Below are positions 22,208-34,000 of a DNA stretch of 64,000 nucleotides, piece by piece. The notes under the pieces are model-generated. The model searched no databases, was not told the origin of the DNA, and was given only the letters and a program-made list of their open reading frames with translations. This DNA is from Rosa chinensis. Lineage: Eukaryota > Streptophyta > Magnoliopsida > Rosales > Rosaceae. Each line of letters begins with the position of its first letter. Position 1 is the first letter of the stretch. The position numbers and the translations under genes are program-made. Location: contig NC_037093.1 in assembly GCF_002994745.2 (NCBI RefSeq), positions 7,738,400 through 7,802,399 of the forward strand, given 5' to 3'.

Positions 22208-23729
22208 ATGGAGACCAGTACTGAAAATAATTACTTTCATGAAGCCAGCTACATAGACCAAGCAGGTCAATTACGAACCACAAGAGTGCCTGTAGTTCAA
22301 GAACTAGCTCGCCAAGGACTCAAACACCTGCCGGAGAGGTTCGTGGCGCTGCAACCTGAACACGACCAGAACCCGGCTTTATCCAGCCATCATGTCTCAG
22401 AACCCCTACCATCCATAAACATGACCAAATTACGAGGCAACGATCGAGCCGAAGAGCTGGCCAAGCTACTAACTGGAGCTAAGACATGGGGTATGGTTGT
22501 AGTTGAAGGCCACGGTGTAGCCGAGTCTGTTTTGCATGGTGTGAGGGATGTGGTGAAGGAGTTCTTTGGGTTGTCGTTTGACGAGAAAAAGGCAAGCGTT
22601 GGGTCTTATGTGAGCGTGGATAACATGGGGTATGGCCGGAACTTTGTCAAGTCGGAAGACCAGCCGTTGGATTGGATTGATCGTGTGACCGTGAAAGCAG
22701 CTCCGGCCGGAGCAACCGAAGGGCTTCATGTTTGGCCTCAAAGGCCTGCTAATTTCAGGTACGTACGTTTATGAAAGTAATTAGTGAAATGAAAATGTAG
22801 CTGACAGTTGAAGACTTAGAGAGAGTTGGAGTAGGAGGAAGAGCAGATTGATTTGAGTTGTTTCTAAACTTAATGGGATAATTTTGAAAACCGTTTGGTC
22901 ATCTATTTGTTGTAAAATTACGCTTTATATATTGTCTATCGAATAAAACTGAAATGATGATTGTGGTAATCAAATGCTAAACAATATTTAATTTGAACAA
23001 TTTTTTGTAGAATGATTTTCGAAAGACCTAAAACATGTACATAAGTACGTGGTTCTAACTATATATATGGACCTTACTTAGTCAGCTCAGATGTATAACC
23101 ATTCTGTTCACAAAGATTTAATTGGTTTGAGCAGGCATGCTATAGAGCAATATGTTGCAGAAGCAAGAAACATCTTCAATGACATTCTTGAAGCCCTTGC
23201 TGAAGCCTTATCACTAGAAAGACATGTATTCCTCCAAAACTTTAACCCCCATGAGACTGTGATCAATTTGAGAGTGAACTACTACCCACCATGCCCGAGG
23301 CCTGACCAAGCCCTTGGTCTAACTCCACACACTGATGCCAGTGCCCTCACTCTCCTTCTTCAATTCGAAGCCAGCGGAGGGCTCCAAGTGTTGAAGGACA
23401 TGGAATGGGTCACCGTGCCTTGGCCAAAAGACGCAATGCTAGTGAATGTGGGAGACCTACTAGAGATTATGAGCAATGGGATATTTAGAAGTCCATGGCA
23501 TAGGGCTGTTACCCAAATGGATGTAGAGAGGTTTTCAGTGGCTTTATTCTATAATCCAAGTCCTCGAACTCAGATTGAGCCGATTGGGAATTGTTCATTG
23601 GCAAATGATGATGTTGTTGAGGGGTATAAGAAGGTGGTTGTGGGTGACTATTTGCAACATTTTTATAGGATTAGTCCTACCGTGAAGAAACAAGCTATCA
23701 GCTTTGCCAAAAGAGTACCCAGATCATAA
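22208..23729 (+). CDS. 2-oxoglutarate/Fe(II)-dependent dioxygenase (DOXC class, SRG1/NCS1-like)
   Basis: Two exons, 22208-22758 and 23135-23729, join in phase (AG then G) to give 381 residues and no internal stop. An N-terminal DIOX_N region (about 65-170) contains the usual TWGMVVVEGHGV. The catalytic 2OG-Fe(II) domain has the iron ligands H249 and D251 (PHTDASALTLL) and H306 (SPWHRAV), the 2-oxoglutarate-binding R316 and S318 (RFSVALF), and the conserved NYYPPCPRP. Length fits the family (about 350-380). These soluble cytosolic enzymes hydroxylate or demethylate specialised metabolites or hormones using 2-oxoglutarate and oxygen. Subfamily and substrate cannot be read from sequence. It looks functional. 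A single intron is fewer than many SRG1-like genes have. Decayed relatives lie at 37028-37290 and 39240-39345, so this was a small cluster. Confidence 0.92.
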
Positions 23730-24203
23730 CGTGGGTGTTGGAATGGTGGATGATAGTCATTTCCTATAGCCCAGACCTGTGGGGAAAGAACCCATCAATT
23801 TTACGAGTATGTGCTTTATTTATTTGTCATGAGAGTAAATCATTTCTTGTGAATGATGTTATGGAAACTGAAGACAGCTTGATAAGAGAAACAAAACTTC
23901 TCAGCTCTAATCTACTCGTCACCATAGTAAACATACATAACTAGAAGCTGGCACAGGTAGTGAACCTGGGAGATATCCCAGAGATTATGCCTTTCTCAAA
24001 TCATATCATATATTTCACATTTATATTCCCAGAGAAATCTAGATAGATCGATGAATACAAACAGTGATCACTATTGATTTCATTTGCTAGAGCTGTTCAA
24101 GTGTTCATGTGAAAAATCAGTCATCCCTAGAAGTAATAGGAAAAGTTATCAACAGTCAAACTTTTGGTTATACTGCATATCTTCCATATGAAGAGAGAAC
24201 TTA
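23730..24203. other. Convergent 3' region between the dioxygenase and gene A
   Basis: 474 bp holding the 3' ends of two convergent genes. The part next to gene A resembles the sequence below gene B (CAGTCATCCCTAGAAG near 24118 and TTAGTCATCCCCTAGAAG near 31004), so it is probably the gene A 3' UTR. Confidence 0.6.
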
Positions 24204-27200
24204 TCAATGAGAATAACCTAACTCGCTGTCCATAATTCTCTCATCAAAGGATTCTTCAGCCTTTTTCAGATCATTTCTTGCTGCCACAAGCTTAGCCTCA
24301 AGGCTCTTTGAGTCAATCTCCAAAGCCTTCACATTCTCTCTTAGTCTCTTTACCTCTGCTGCCCTTTCCACATACTCACTCCCACCCAGAGCTGTTTTAA
24401 CATGAGGCTCTAGCCAAGTCAAATCAAATTTGAAGGCCTTCAGCTCCTTGTATAAAAGGTCTAGATCTTCACAGACAGATGTTGTCATATCCTTGACCTT
24501 TTTAGTCTTCAAAAAATGAAGAACTTTTCCCAAGGCAGTGAATGCCCATTCAGTAAACTGGGGACTACTCTCCTTTTGGCATTCAATGAAAGAAGGATGC
24601 CTGGAACACACTTCCTCCAGCAGGGGAACAAAATCTTTCTTTATATTCGCCAAGCCCCTGAAGTTCATGAGTTCAGAAGTTGATGTGGAGGACACAACAT
24701 CAAATTTCTTGAGGGAAGGGTCGACAGTACTGGTATCAGAGAGCTTGATGCAGACTTGTTCAAAACTTGCTGCATCCTGGGTGGCAATCACGTGTCCAAA
24801 GCTAGTTGCCTTGCATGCTGCTGCAAAAATATCTGGAACTTCCACAGACTCCAATTTTAAAGAAGGGTAGGTCCTACTATCAGGAATATTGGTGCAAGCT
24901 TGTTCAGAACTTGCTGTGTCCTGGAAGAGAGTTGCATGTTCAAAGCCTGTGGTCGTGTGCGCTGCTGGAGAAGGATCTGAAATTTTCACGGAACCTTTAT
25001 GTAAAGGAGGCCCCTGCTGCTGATTTAAGTACTCCACAGGTCTCAATGTAGCGCTGCCAATTTTTAGGTCTTTTGATATCATAATTTGAGCCATGCAGAC
25101 TGCAACATTGGCTATAATGATACATGTATCATTCACAAGAAACCCTTTACAATGGTCATGTAACTCATCTAGAGGAATTAGTGATGTGAAGCCACAGTTA
25201 CCAACTTTCTTACTGAACATATGTTTAGTTTCTGCAAAATCAAAAATATCAAAGATCAGAGAAGACTATCCAAGAAGACATATAGCTGCTCCTCACTAGG
25301 TAATAAAGAATCACTGATAATGGGAATTCCTTTCTGGAACTTACTGTTCATCTTAGTCAATTAATATTTTCTTAGATCAGCACCCAAGATAAGCAAATCA
25401 TACGCACAGACAAAGAATAAAAGGCTCGAGTACTTAGTTTATTAAAAATAAGTAGTTTTTTTTTTTGTCTAGTTTTTTAAAAAAGAGGATCAAAGGGTTT
25501 CACTCCTGCCCCCATGGTGACTCGAACCCATGACTTCGTACATAGGTAGTGGGTGCTCTAACCATTGAACTAACACCACTTAAAAATAAGTAGTTAGTCG
25601 CCTGTTAGGTTCAAGATGCAACATGTCCAGGAAACGGTGAAGATCAAAAACTTTACAACTTGGCCTTAATCGTGAACATAAAACAGAAATGGTCCAAGAT
25701 AACTGACTTCATAGACCCAAACAAACATAATTTGCCTCTCTTCATCTTTTTTCCTCACTTTCATTATCTTACATGGTGTGACAAAGAAAATTATTCTCTT
25801 ACAATTTGCAGAAAAATAGTATCTGAATTAAAGAAATAGCGATAACAGGATACAACAATCACTAGTTCCATTGAACAGATTAACTTGACCATAAACATCA
25901 TGTAATATGAAGACAACAGAAAAAGAACAGAAGCATATATGTGGAATACAGAAAACAAAAGGGAAACAGAGTACCCCTTGTTATTGACTGGCTGTGTTGA
26001 AGTTGATTAACCACAGTCAAGCTGAATTTCACACATCTAGACCACCCAAGTGGCAATTCTGAGGCACCTCGAACATCCAAATATACTGACAAGTTATCAA
26101 CAGTGTTGCCCTTTGGATACATAAGCATCCGCCTGAGTAAACAAACCAAGGGAAGTCCAGAACCGTAAGATATCACCAAGTTACAAACTTTAAGTATGTG
26201 AATACTAGGAGATGTTCAAAAATACCATCTCAAATCACCAGTGAGGAAAGTCTCAGAGTATTCCTTCCCACGGCTAGAGAAATTGTAAATTTTCCATGTG
26301 AATGAGACTTTATGGACGCTGGACCCATCAAAATCAATATCATCAACACTTCCAGCAACATCAAGCGAAATTCCTGCAAAATAGCATATAAATTCATGTG
26401 TGCCATGGTAACATGATCCCCCTTTCATATTTCCAAGAAACAAGTTGATGAACACAAGAAATACCTTTTGATGGGCATGGTTCAGCTAGATATGTCCTTT
26501 TTAAGCATTTCTGACACATAATGGTATCCTCAAAATGCATGAATCTATAATCCAGAAACTGCAGCCTATCAGAACCTTTAATATCTGAAAATCCAAATGA
26601 AGTATTCCATTTTCCTACTGATCTGGGGACAATGGGCAAAACCAATCTCTCCACACCCAAGTCCATAAGCATCTGAAAGAAGAAAAGAAAAGGGAAGGAT
26701 ACTAAAAAAATCAACAAAATAAGTTACTGAGACAGATCCAAGATTGACCAAAAAAGTGCAGGAACACTTGGTAAATTACCTTTTCAATTAAATGCATCAA
26801 TACACGACACATTCCACTTTGACGATGCTGCAATCTGGTACCAATAAGAGGTACTTCAGCCACCTTTGCTCCATAGATCCTGTGAACAAGAACTAGCAAT
26901 TTACAAACAAAACATATACGACACAAAGCTCACCATTTTCAAAAAAAAAATCTGCATAAAACTCACCTTACGGTAGCTACAGTTATTAAAGCGTCATTTT
27001 TCTCCAAAATCAGAGTGTAAAACCCCCGAAAGTTCATGCCATCAAGATGTGACCTGCAAAAAATAAGAATTTGGTCATAGAAAGTAAATTATAAGATGAG
27101 GAATAACTTATAGGTGGAATCAATATATGCCTCATGTGCCAAGCTCAACTGATAGCAGTATTGTAAAAAGTGCCAGCAACGAAGCAGGAAGAATGACAGT

Positions 27201-29765
27201 AGGAAATTCTTACCCTCTGCTGAAGATGATATCTTCTGCAAGATATCCCCCAGTGTGAGGTTTCTTAAAATGCTTAAAACACTCCTGCATCACTTGAAGG
27301 GCAAGATTGAGTTTGGTATAAGTCTCCGTTGCAGCATCATTATCAGGTTCATTAGGATTATCACTATCAGATTTCACGGACTTCCAAAGTGACCAAGTTA
27401 GATTGTCAACACCCACTGAAATTTGTTTCCCTAAACGCTCGTGGAGGCCTAAAAATATCTGTAAGTGTGACACAGATATATCAATATCTTCAACCGGAAG
27501 AGAAAAAGGAATAGACATGAAGCTTGTTCATATTATGTAAGCAAAAATAAGATCCCCATAAATCACAGTTTAACATCTGACAGAACAACAGACACTCAGC
27601 TTTTTTCAAATAATTCAAATCTTAATTGAGTGAAGGAACACTGGAAGTTATATACATACGCGCGTGCATGTATATCACCACTGATCTTCTTCAGCTTAAG
27701 ATACTAAGTTGTAGGCTTTCAATTAACTGACAGCTCAAATGTCAACATAAAGTTACCATCTCTTTGTTGCCAGGAATTGATCCATCTAGATTAATCACAT
27801 AATTAAGGATTAAATTGAAGAAATACAGGTATGCGATTGTATTATATATGTACATGATCATCGTTTGGGCTGCACAGATATGCATTGTTACTATGTCTTT
27901 TTTCCATTAAACAGGGTCACCATCTATATCAGTTAATTAAGGAATAAAATAAAAGAGGCTTCATATATAGCTATGAGTTCATATTATATATGTAGTTTGT
28001 GTGCCACAGGTAAGTTTTGCGCAAAAGAGGTCCACTGTTTGATTCTGCTTCAAGATATTTTTCCCAGTCAAACTGAGACACAAGGATGTAAATTTTGAAA
28101 GCAAACTACAAACTATTGATGACATGTTTAAGATACCTTTTTACAGTCGTTGCTGCAGAACCAATTTCCTTTTGAATTCATCTCTAAATTATCTATGCTT
28201 CTTTTCCTCAGGCAGCTGGTGTGATCTGAAACAAATTTTAAAACACAAAAATAATGAAAGAAAAGACACCGACTTTGCAAATGTTCCCACACAAAATACA
28301 GATGCATGCATATGCTAAAACACACTTCCTTCTTGGCATGAATAGAGGTAAGAAGTTAACGTACATTTACGTTCACATTGACCACAGGTATGGTAATGGA
28401 TTGTAGGATTTATGCTGCAGCCACAAATTACACAACAGCAAGCTGGACAGAACCAGTCACCATCTGGAACATCCTGCAGAAGAAAAACTATACATTTTTA
28501 TGTGTTCTAAGAAATGGAATGTTCATTATAATATGACAAATAAAAGATGAAACAACAGAGTTTTCACATATGAAGAGACTCAAAAGAAAAAATAATCTAC
28601 CTCGAAACCAATGCAACTCTTGTGAAATGCTGATGGACATCGATCACATAATATCAAATCACCACCATCCTGACAGACTGTACAAAAGCTATCATTTTCT
28701 ATTCGAGACAAATTACCCTTCATCACATCATGTGGTTCTAGTCTGCATCTCTTCTTCCCTCTTTCAGTCATAATTTGCATCTGGCAATCTAGGAGAGACT
28801 TTCCATCTTCCAGAAAAATATTGGCTGCAGGTCTGTAGTTACTGCAGCCAGCATGACTGTCAAAGCGACCAAGTGTAAAAACCTGCTGGCAGCAGTTGCA
28901 TTCAATCCCCTCTCTACATACTTTTCCTTCTGCCACAGCATGACTCCCCCTTGCGCTACAATAACGCAATTTCTCCCTTGGCAAAACCACATTGTTGTCA
29001 ATCAGCCAAGATAAGACTGTACAAGGATGATGGTGTGTGGAAGTAGGAGTAACCACTTCCTGCACTCGATTTCTTGACCTCAGCACACGAGTTTGCTGAC
29101 TACCATCACTATCAGTTCTATAACCACAGGAAGATGCAGACGGCTTTCGCCTTTTCAACTTCGGAGTGGTAGCACTCTCTTCCTTTTCACCATTTGCATT
29201 GTCAAACTCCACAAATTTGCTCAAGGATGACATGCTAACACTACCTCTACTCCTCTGTTTGAATGCAAGATGCTTCACTCTGTGATTCTTCCTTTCACCA
29301 CCCCAAAACCTGAAACCCACAACAAGCTTAAACAACAAACGACCATATAGCACCATACAACATGCAACAGAAACTAGTTAATTCACAAAACCCATTAGTC
29401 ATTTCTGTTATAACATAAGACCCAACAAGCTCCACTCTTAGTTTCCCAAACCAAGTAGACCCAAACAAAAGTAGACCATCTCCACCCCACTTCCTAAAGC
29501 TCCACTCTTTGGCCAAAAATGTCCCCACATTTACTTTTCCCCAAATCAAATTAAATTAAATGTCCCCTCAAAATCTTCCTGAACTCCAAAAGCTCACATC
29601 TTTTTTCTTTTTTTTTGGGTACAAAAAAGCTCACATCTTTAGCTACATATTCTAACAAAAAAGAGATCTTTAGTAAAAAAAAAAAATTATGTTTTTAGGA
29701 ACACTTCAGAAGACACAAAGCCAATTATATTGGGACAGATCTGAAAATGATACATACCCTTCCAT
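24204..29765 (-). CDS. Gene A: IDM1-like PHD-GNAT acetyltransferase fused to MATH/coiled-coil protein
   Basis: Eleven exons on -: 29765-29758, 29309-28601, 28473-28365, 28225-28137, 27458-27214, 27053-26967, 26879-26780, 26672-26465, 26373-26226, 26132-25975 and 25231-24204. All junctions are GT-AG and in frame: 2889 nt, 962 residues, no stop. Domains: basic N terminus (KLKRRK, 53-58); Tify-binding-like region (about 100-180, VLSWLIDNNVVLP); PHD finger (about 211-252, FCTVCQDGGDLILCDRCPSAFHKSC, then WFCPAC) and an adjoining PHD-like segment to about 305; GNAT domain with acetyl-CoA loop RQSGMCR (about 306-515); MATH domain (about 540-665, VSFTWKIYNFSS, LVNDTCII); a linker with two 45-residue repeats; a C-terminal coiled coil (about 880-955). 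The IDM1 family reads histone H3 and acetylates it, aiding active DNA demethylation; MATH domains bind partner proteins. The fused function is inferred. The 8-nt first coding exon is inferred from phase and agreement with gene B. The intron before the last exon holds a SINE. Confidence 0.88.
25458..25579 (-). mobile_element. tRNA-derived SINE in the last intron of gene A
   Basis: A 122-bp insertion flanked by a perfect 16-bp duplication TTAAAAATAAGTAGTT (25442-25457 and 25580-25595). On - it starts with an RNA polymerase III A box (TTAGTTCAATGGTTAGAGC), then a B box (GGTTCGAGTCACC), then ends in a poly-A tail (the T run at 25458). No such insertion is seen in the corresponding intron of gene B (32037-32575). 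Confidence 0.88.
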
Positions 29766-31083
29766 TGACGAATTGCAGAGACTTGAAATGAAGAGACAAC
29801 AGAAACAAAATGACTGTGTTTAAAAGCAAGAGAGAAAGTGAGCTAGAGTCCAGAGAGGTACAAAATATAAATGAAGAGGAGGTTGATGATGAATATATGG
29901 GTGGTTAAAGAAAAGCAGAAGATTGCCACTGCCGGCTAAACACTGAGATCATCAGCACTGAAACGCTTTAAGAGAAGGGAGAAAAGCTGGCCCACTATAA
30001 CCTGCCCGCTCGGAAAGTATTTATAACGTTCCCAGATTTTGAATTTAATCATGTTATTGTTTTAACTCCTTTTTTTTCTTTTTTCTTTTTTGTTTTAATT
30101 GTTTTAACTCCATTAGGATAGTTTTTGAAAACTTCCAAATACCTTTGTGTTTGTAGAATAAGCTTGTTTGTTGGTTCATTTACAATACACTTTTGATGAG
30201 TGATGTTGATTTTCACCTAAAATTATCACGTGTATTCCCTATTAAGGAGGCAGAGGTGGCTCGAGAAAATTTAAAATTTTTTTTTTTAATTCAGAGCTAT
30301 TACCCAACTAATAACACGACTTTTTTTTTTTTTGGAAAGAAGGTGCCGAGGTCCCGATTAAACCGGTTCTTATCAAGTTATTGGACAAACACCAAGGAGA
30401 CGAGGTATTACTGTCCTCAAAAAGTAGGTCTTGGAAAATATCGGAACACAATTTTAGACACATATCAACTTGACTAACGGAGTCGGCACTTTGTTGAATT
30501 TGGAATCTTGATGGTCGATAAGACCATTTTTCAACCTCATGGTGTACCGGATAGTGCGTAGCTCCTATATTGTTCTTTAAAATATAAGATGATAAGTTTA
30601 ACCGTGATGGTCTGACATTATATTATAAGTAAGCTTATTAATGACTCCAATTTGTATTGTTCATTTGATAAAATATAAAAATTAAAACTTCCAAAACCTT
30701 CCGACTTGATATGCAATATCAAAAATGGATAAACCTATGAATTGGTTCAAATCTGCAATGCCGAATGGCCAGCGGTTTTGTTACTAGTAATTGAAACAAA
30801 TTCTTGACGAGCAAACATACTCACATTGTGTCTCTTCAACTGTTAATGTTTCAGTTTAAAATACTACCAGCTAATCTTACCAAAAGTACAACAAACTAAA
30901 TAAGTTTCTTCATATAATTAACATTCCAGAAAAATTAGTGAAATTTATCAAAAGAGCGATGACTACTGATTTCTTTGGTCACAACTGTTCTGTCTTGGAA
31001 GATTAGTCATCCCCTAGAAGCAATAATAAAAGTCATTTGAAAGCATGAGCACACTTCTTTGGTTAACTTGTGCAAGAGAGAAC
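29766..31083. other. Spacer between tandem genes A and B
   Basis: About 1.3 kb. The right part next to 31083 is the 3' region of gene B; the left part is the 5' leader and promoter region of gene A. Runs of T at 30066-30090, 30274-30289 and 30318-30333. No other gene is supported; an open frame at 30193-30477 (+) resembles nothing known. Confidence 0.6.
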
Positions 31084-34000
31084 TTAACGAGTATGATAGC
31101 CTAACTCACTATCCATAATCTCTTCGAAGCCTTGTCCAGCCTTGTCCAGATCACTTCTCGCTGCCGCAAGCTTAGCCTTTAGCCTCTTTGATTCAATCTC
31201 CAAAGCCTTTACATTCTCTGCTGCTCTTTTTAGCTCCGTTGTGCTTTCCACAAACTTACTCATACCGAGAGCTCTTTCAACATGAGGCTTTAGCCACGTC
31301 AGGTCAAATCCGAAGGCCTTCAGCTCATTCCATAAAATTTGTAGGTCTTTACAAACATATGTTGTCATATCCTTAACCTTTTTGGTCTTCAAAAAGTGCA
31401 GGACTTTTCCCAAGGCAGTAAATGCCCATTCAGTGAACTGGGGACTACTCTTCCTTTGGCATTCAATAAGAGAAGGATGCCATAAACAAACTTCCTCGAG
31501 TAGGGGAACAAAATCTTTCTTTATATCCGCCAAGCCCCTGAAGTTCAAGAGATCAGAAGGTGATGTGGAGGACACAACATCAAATTCCTCATCGAGGGAA
31601 TGGTCAGTACTGGTACCAGAAAAAAACTTGATAACTTCTGCAGAACTTGCTGTGTCCTGGGAGGCAGTCATATGTTGAAAGCTAGTTGCCTTCCGTGTAG
31701 CTGAAGAAAGATCTGGAACTTCCATAGGCTCAGAACTGGCATCAGACAGCTCGATGTAAACGTGTTGAGAAGTTGTTGCATCATGGACGGCAGTCACATT
31801 TTTGAAGCAAGATGCCCTGCGTGCTGCTGTAGAAGGATTTGGAACATCCACAGACTCCAGGCCAGTTTTCTGGTCATGTGAAATCTGAATTCTAGCCTTG
31901 CAGACTGTAATATTGGCCTCGATGATACATGTATCATTCACAAGATACCCTTTACTAGGGTCATGTAACTCATTTAGTGGAATTAAGGATGTGAAGCCAC
32001 AGTCACTCCCCCCTCTATTGAAAACATGTCTACTTTCTGCAAAATAAAAATGTCAAAGATCAGATAAGACTCATCAAGAAGATAGGAGCTCCTTACAAGG
32101 TAATAATGAAATACTACTAATGGAAGCGGGAAGCCGCTTCCGGAACTTAGTGGTCTTATATGAACTCAATTAAGTTTATAATGGATGAAAAATACGGATA
32201 GTGAGCAGCAAATCAGTACACACAAAATGTAAGACTCCAGTATGTGGTTAAATAAGTAGTGACCTGGCAGGTTCAAGATCAAAACATGTCCTGGACTAGG
32301 ACAGTGAAGATCAAAACACTTCATTTCTTGTCCAAGTTTAGTTATCTTGTAAGGTAATAGAGAGGGCAATTGTGCATTAATTCAATCACAAAGAACATCA
32401 TTCTTTTGCAATTTGCAGTAAAAGTTGAGCAGAATGAAAGAGAAACAGGGAAACAACAATCACTAGTTCCATTTAACAAATTAAATTTGCCATAAAATGA
32501 TGGAATGGCAAGCCCAACAGGAAAAGAACACAAACATGAATGTAAAATAAACAACAGGAATCGCAAACAAAGTACCTTTGGTTATTGACTTGCTGCGCTG
32601 AAGTTGATTAACCATGGTCATGCTGAGTTGTGCATATCTAGACCACCCAAGTGGCAATTCTGAGCCACCTTCAACATCAAAAGACACCGACAAGTCGTCT
32701 ACAGATTCCCTTCCGTTTGGAAACAAAAGAATCCGCCTGAATAAACAAACAAAGGAAAGTTCAGAACCATAACAAATCACAAAGCATACAAACTTTTAAG
32801 CATTTGAACGATATGAGGTGCTCAAAAGTACCATCTCAATTGACCAGTGAGGAAAGTGTCAGAGTACTTCTTGATACACAGCAAAGTAGAGAAATTGTCA
32901 ATTTTCCATGTGATTGAGACATTATCTCCACTTGACCCATTAGAATCCATATTATCAACACTTCCAGAGATAAAAAGTGGAGTTCCTGCAAAATGGCATA
33001 TATAAACATGTGTGCCATGCTAACTTGATGGATTACCTCTAATCACTATGAGAAAAGTTGAAGAACGGAAAAGATACCTTCCGATGGGCAGGGTTCAGCT
33101 AGAGGGATCTTCATTAAACTTTTCTGACATATAATGGTATCCCGAAACTCCATGAATCTATAATCTAGAACCTGTAGCCTCTGAGAATCCGTCATCTTTG
33201 AAAATCCAAATGATGACCAATTGTCTAGTAAATGGGGGACAGTGGGCAAGACCAGTCTCTCCACACCTAAATTCATTAGCATCTGAAACAAGAAAAGATA
33301 AGCAGACAATAATAAAATCAACAAAATTATGTGACAACAGATCCAAGATTGCTAACAAACTGCAGGAACACATGGGATGTTACCTTTTCAAGCAGATGCA
33401 TTAATAAACGACACATTCCACCTCGACGATATTGGAATTTGGTACCAATAAGTGGTATTTCTGCCACCTGTGCTCCATAGATCCTTTGAGCAAGAATATA
33501 GCAATTTTAAAGACCAAAACACTTACGATGCAATAGCTCACAATTTTCAAAGAAGCTTAACGCTCACCTTACAGTAGCTACACTTATTATTTCATCATTT
33601 TTCTCCAAAAGCATTGTATAAAACCCTTGACAGTTCATGCGATTACGATCCGACCTGGAAAAGTCCAAACGTTGGTTTCATGAGATTAATTATCAAAACA
33701 TAAATTTTTATCAAAAGATACAAAGCTTCAACAAGAATATAGTTATGGTAATAGTTTAAAGAGTCTTGCCAGGAAAGATGTGAGAATGACAGTATAATTA
33801 CTTACCCTCTACTGAAAATGATATCTTCTGCAAGATCTGTACCAGTATGAGGTTTCTTAAAAGGCTTAAAGCACTCGTGCATCACAATAACGGCTAGATT
33901 GAGCCTGCTGTATGTCTCCGTGATGGCATCATTATTAGGCTCATTAGTATCTTTACTGTCAGACTTCAATAGTGACCAGGTTAGACTGTCAATACCCGCT

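Noticed and set aside
24204..26373. A separate MATH/coiled-coil gene downstream of an IDM1-like gene, instead of a fusion
   Set aside because: The splice phases join GNAT to MATH in frame in both tandem copies, and no start codon context or promoter-sized gap separates them (introns of about 90 bp). Transcript data could still overturn this.
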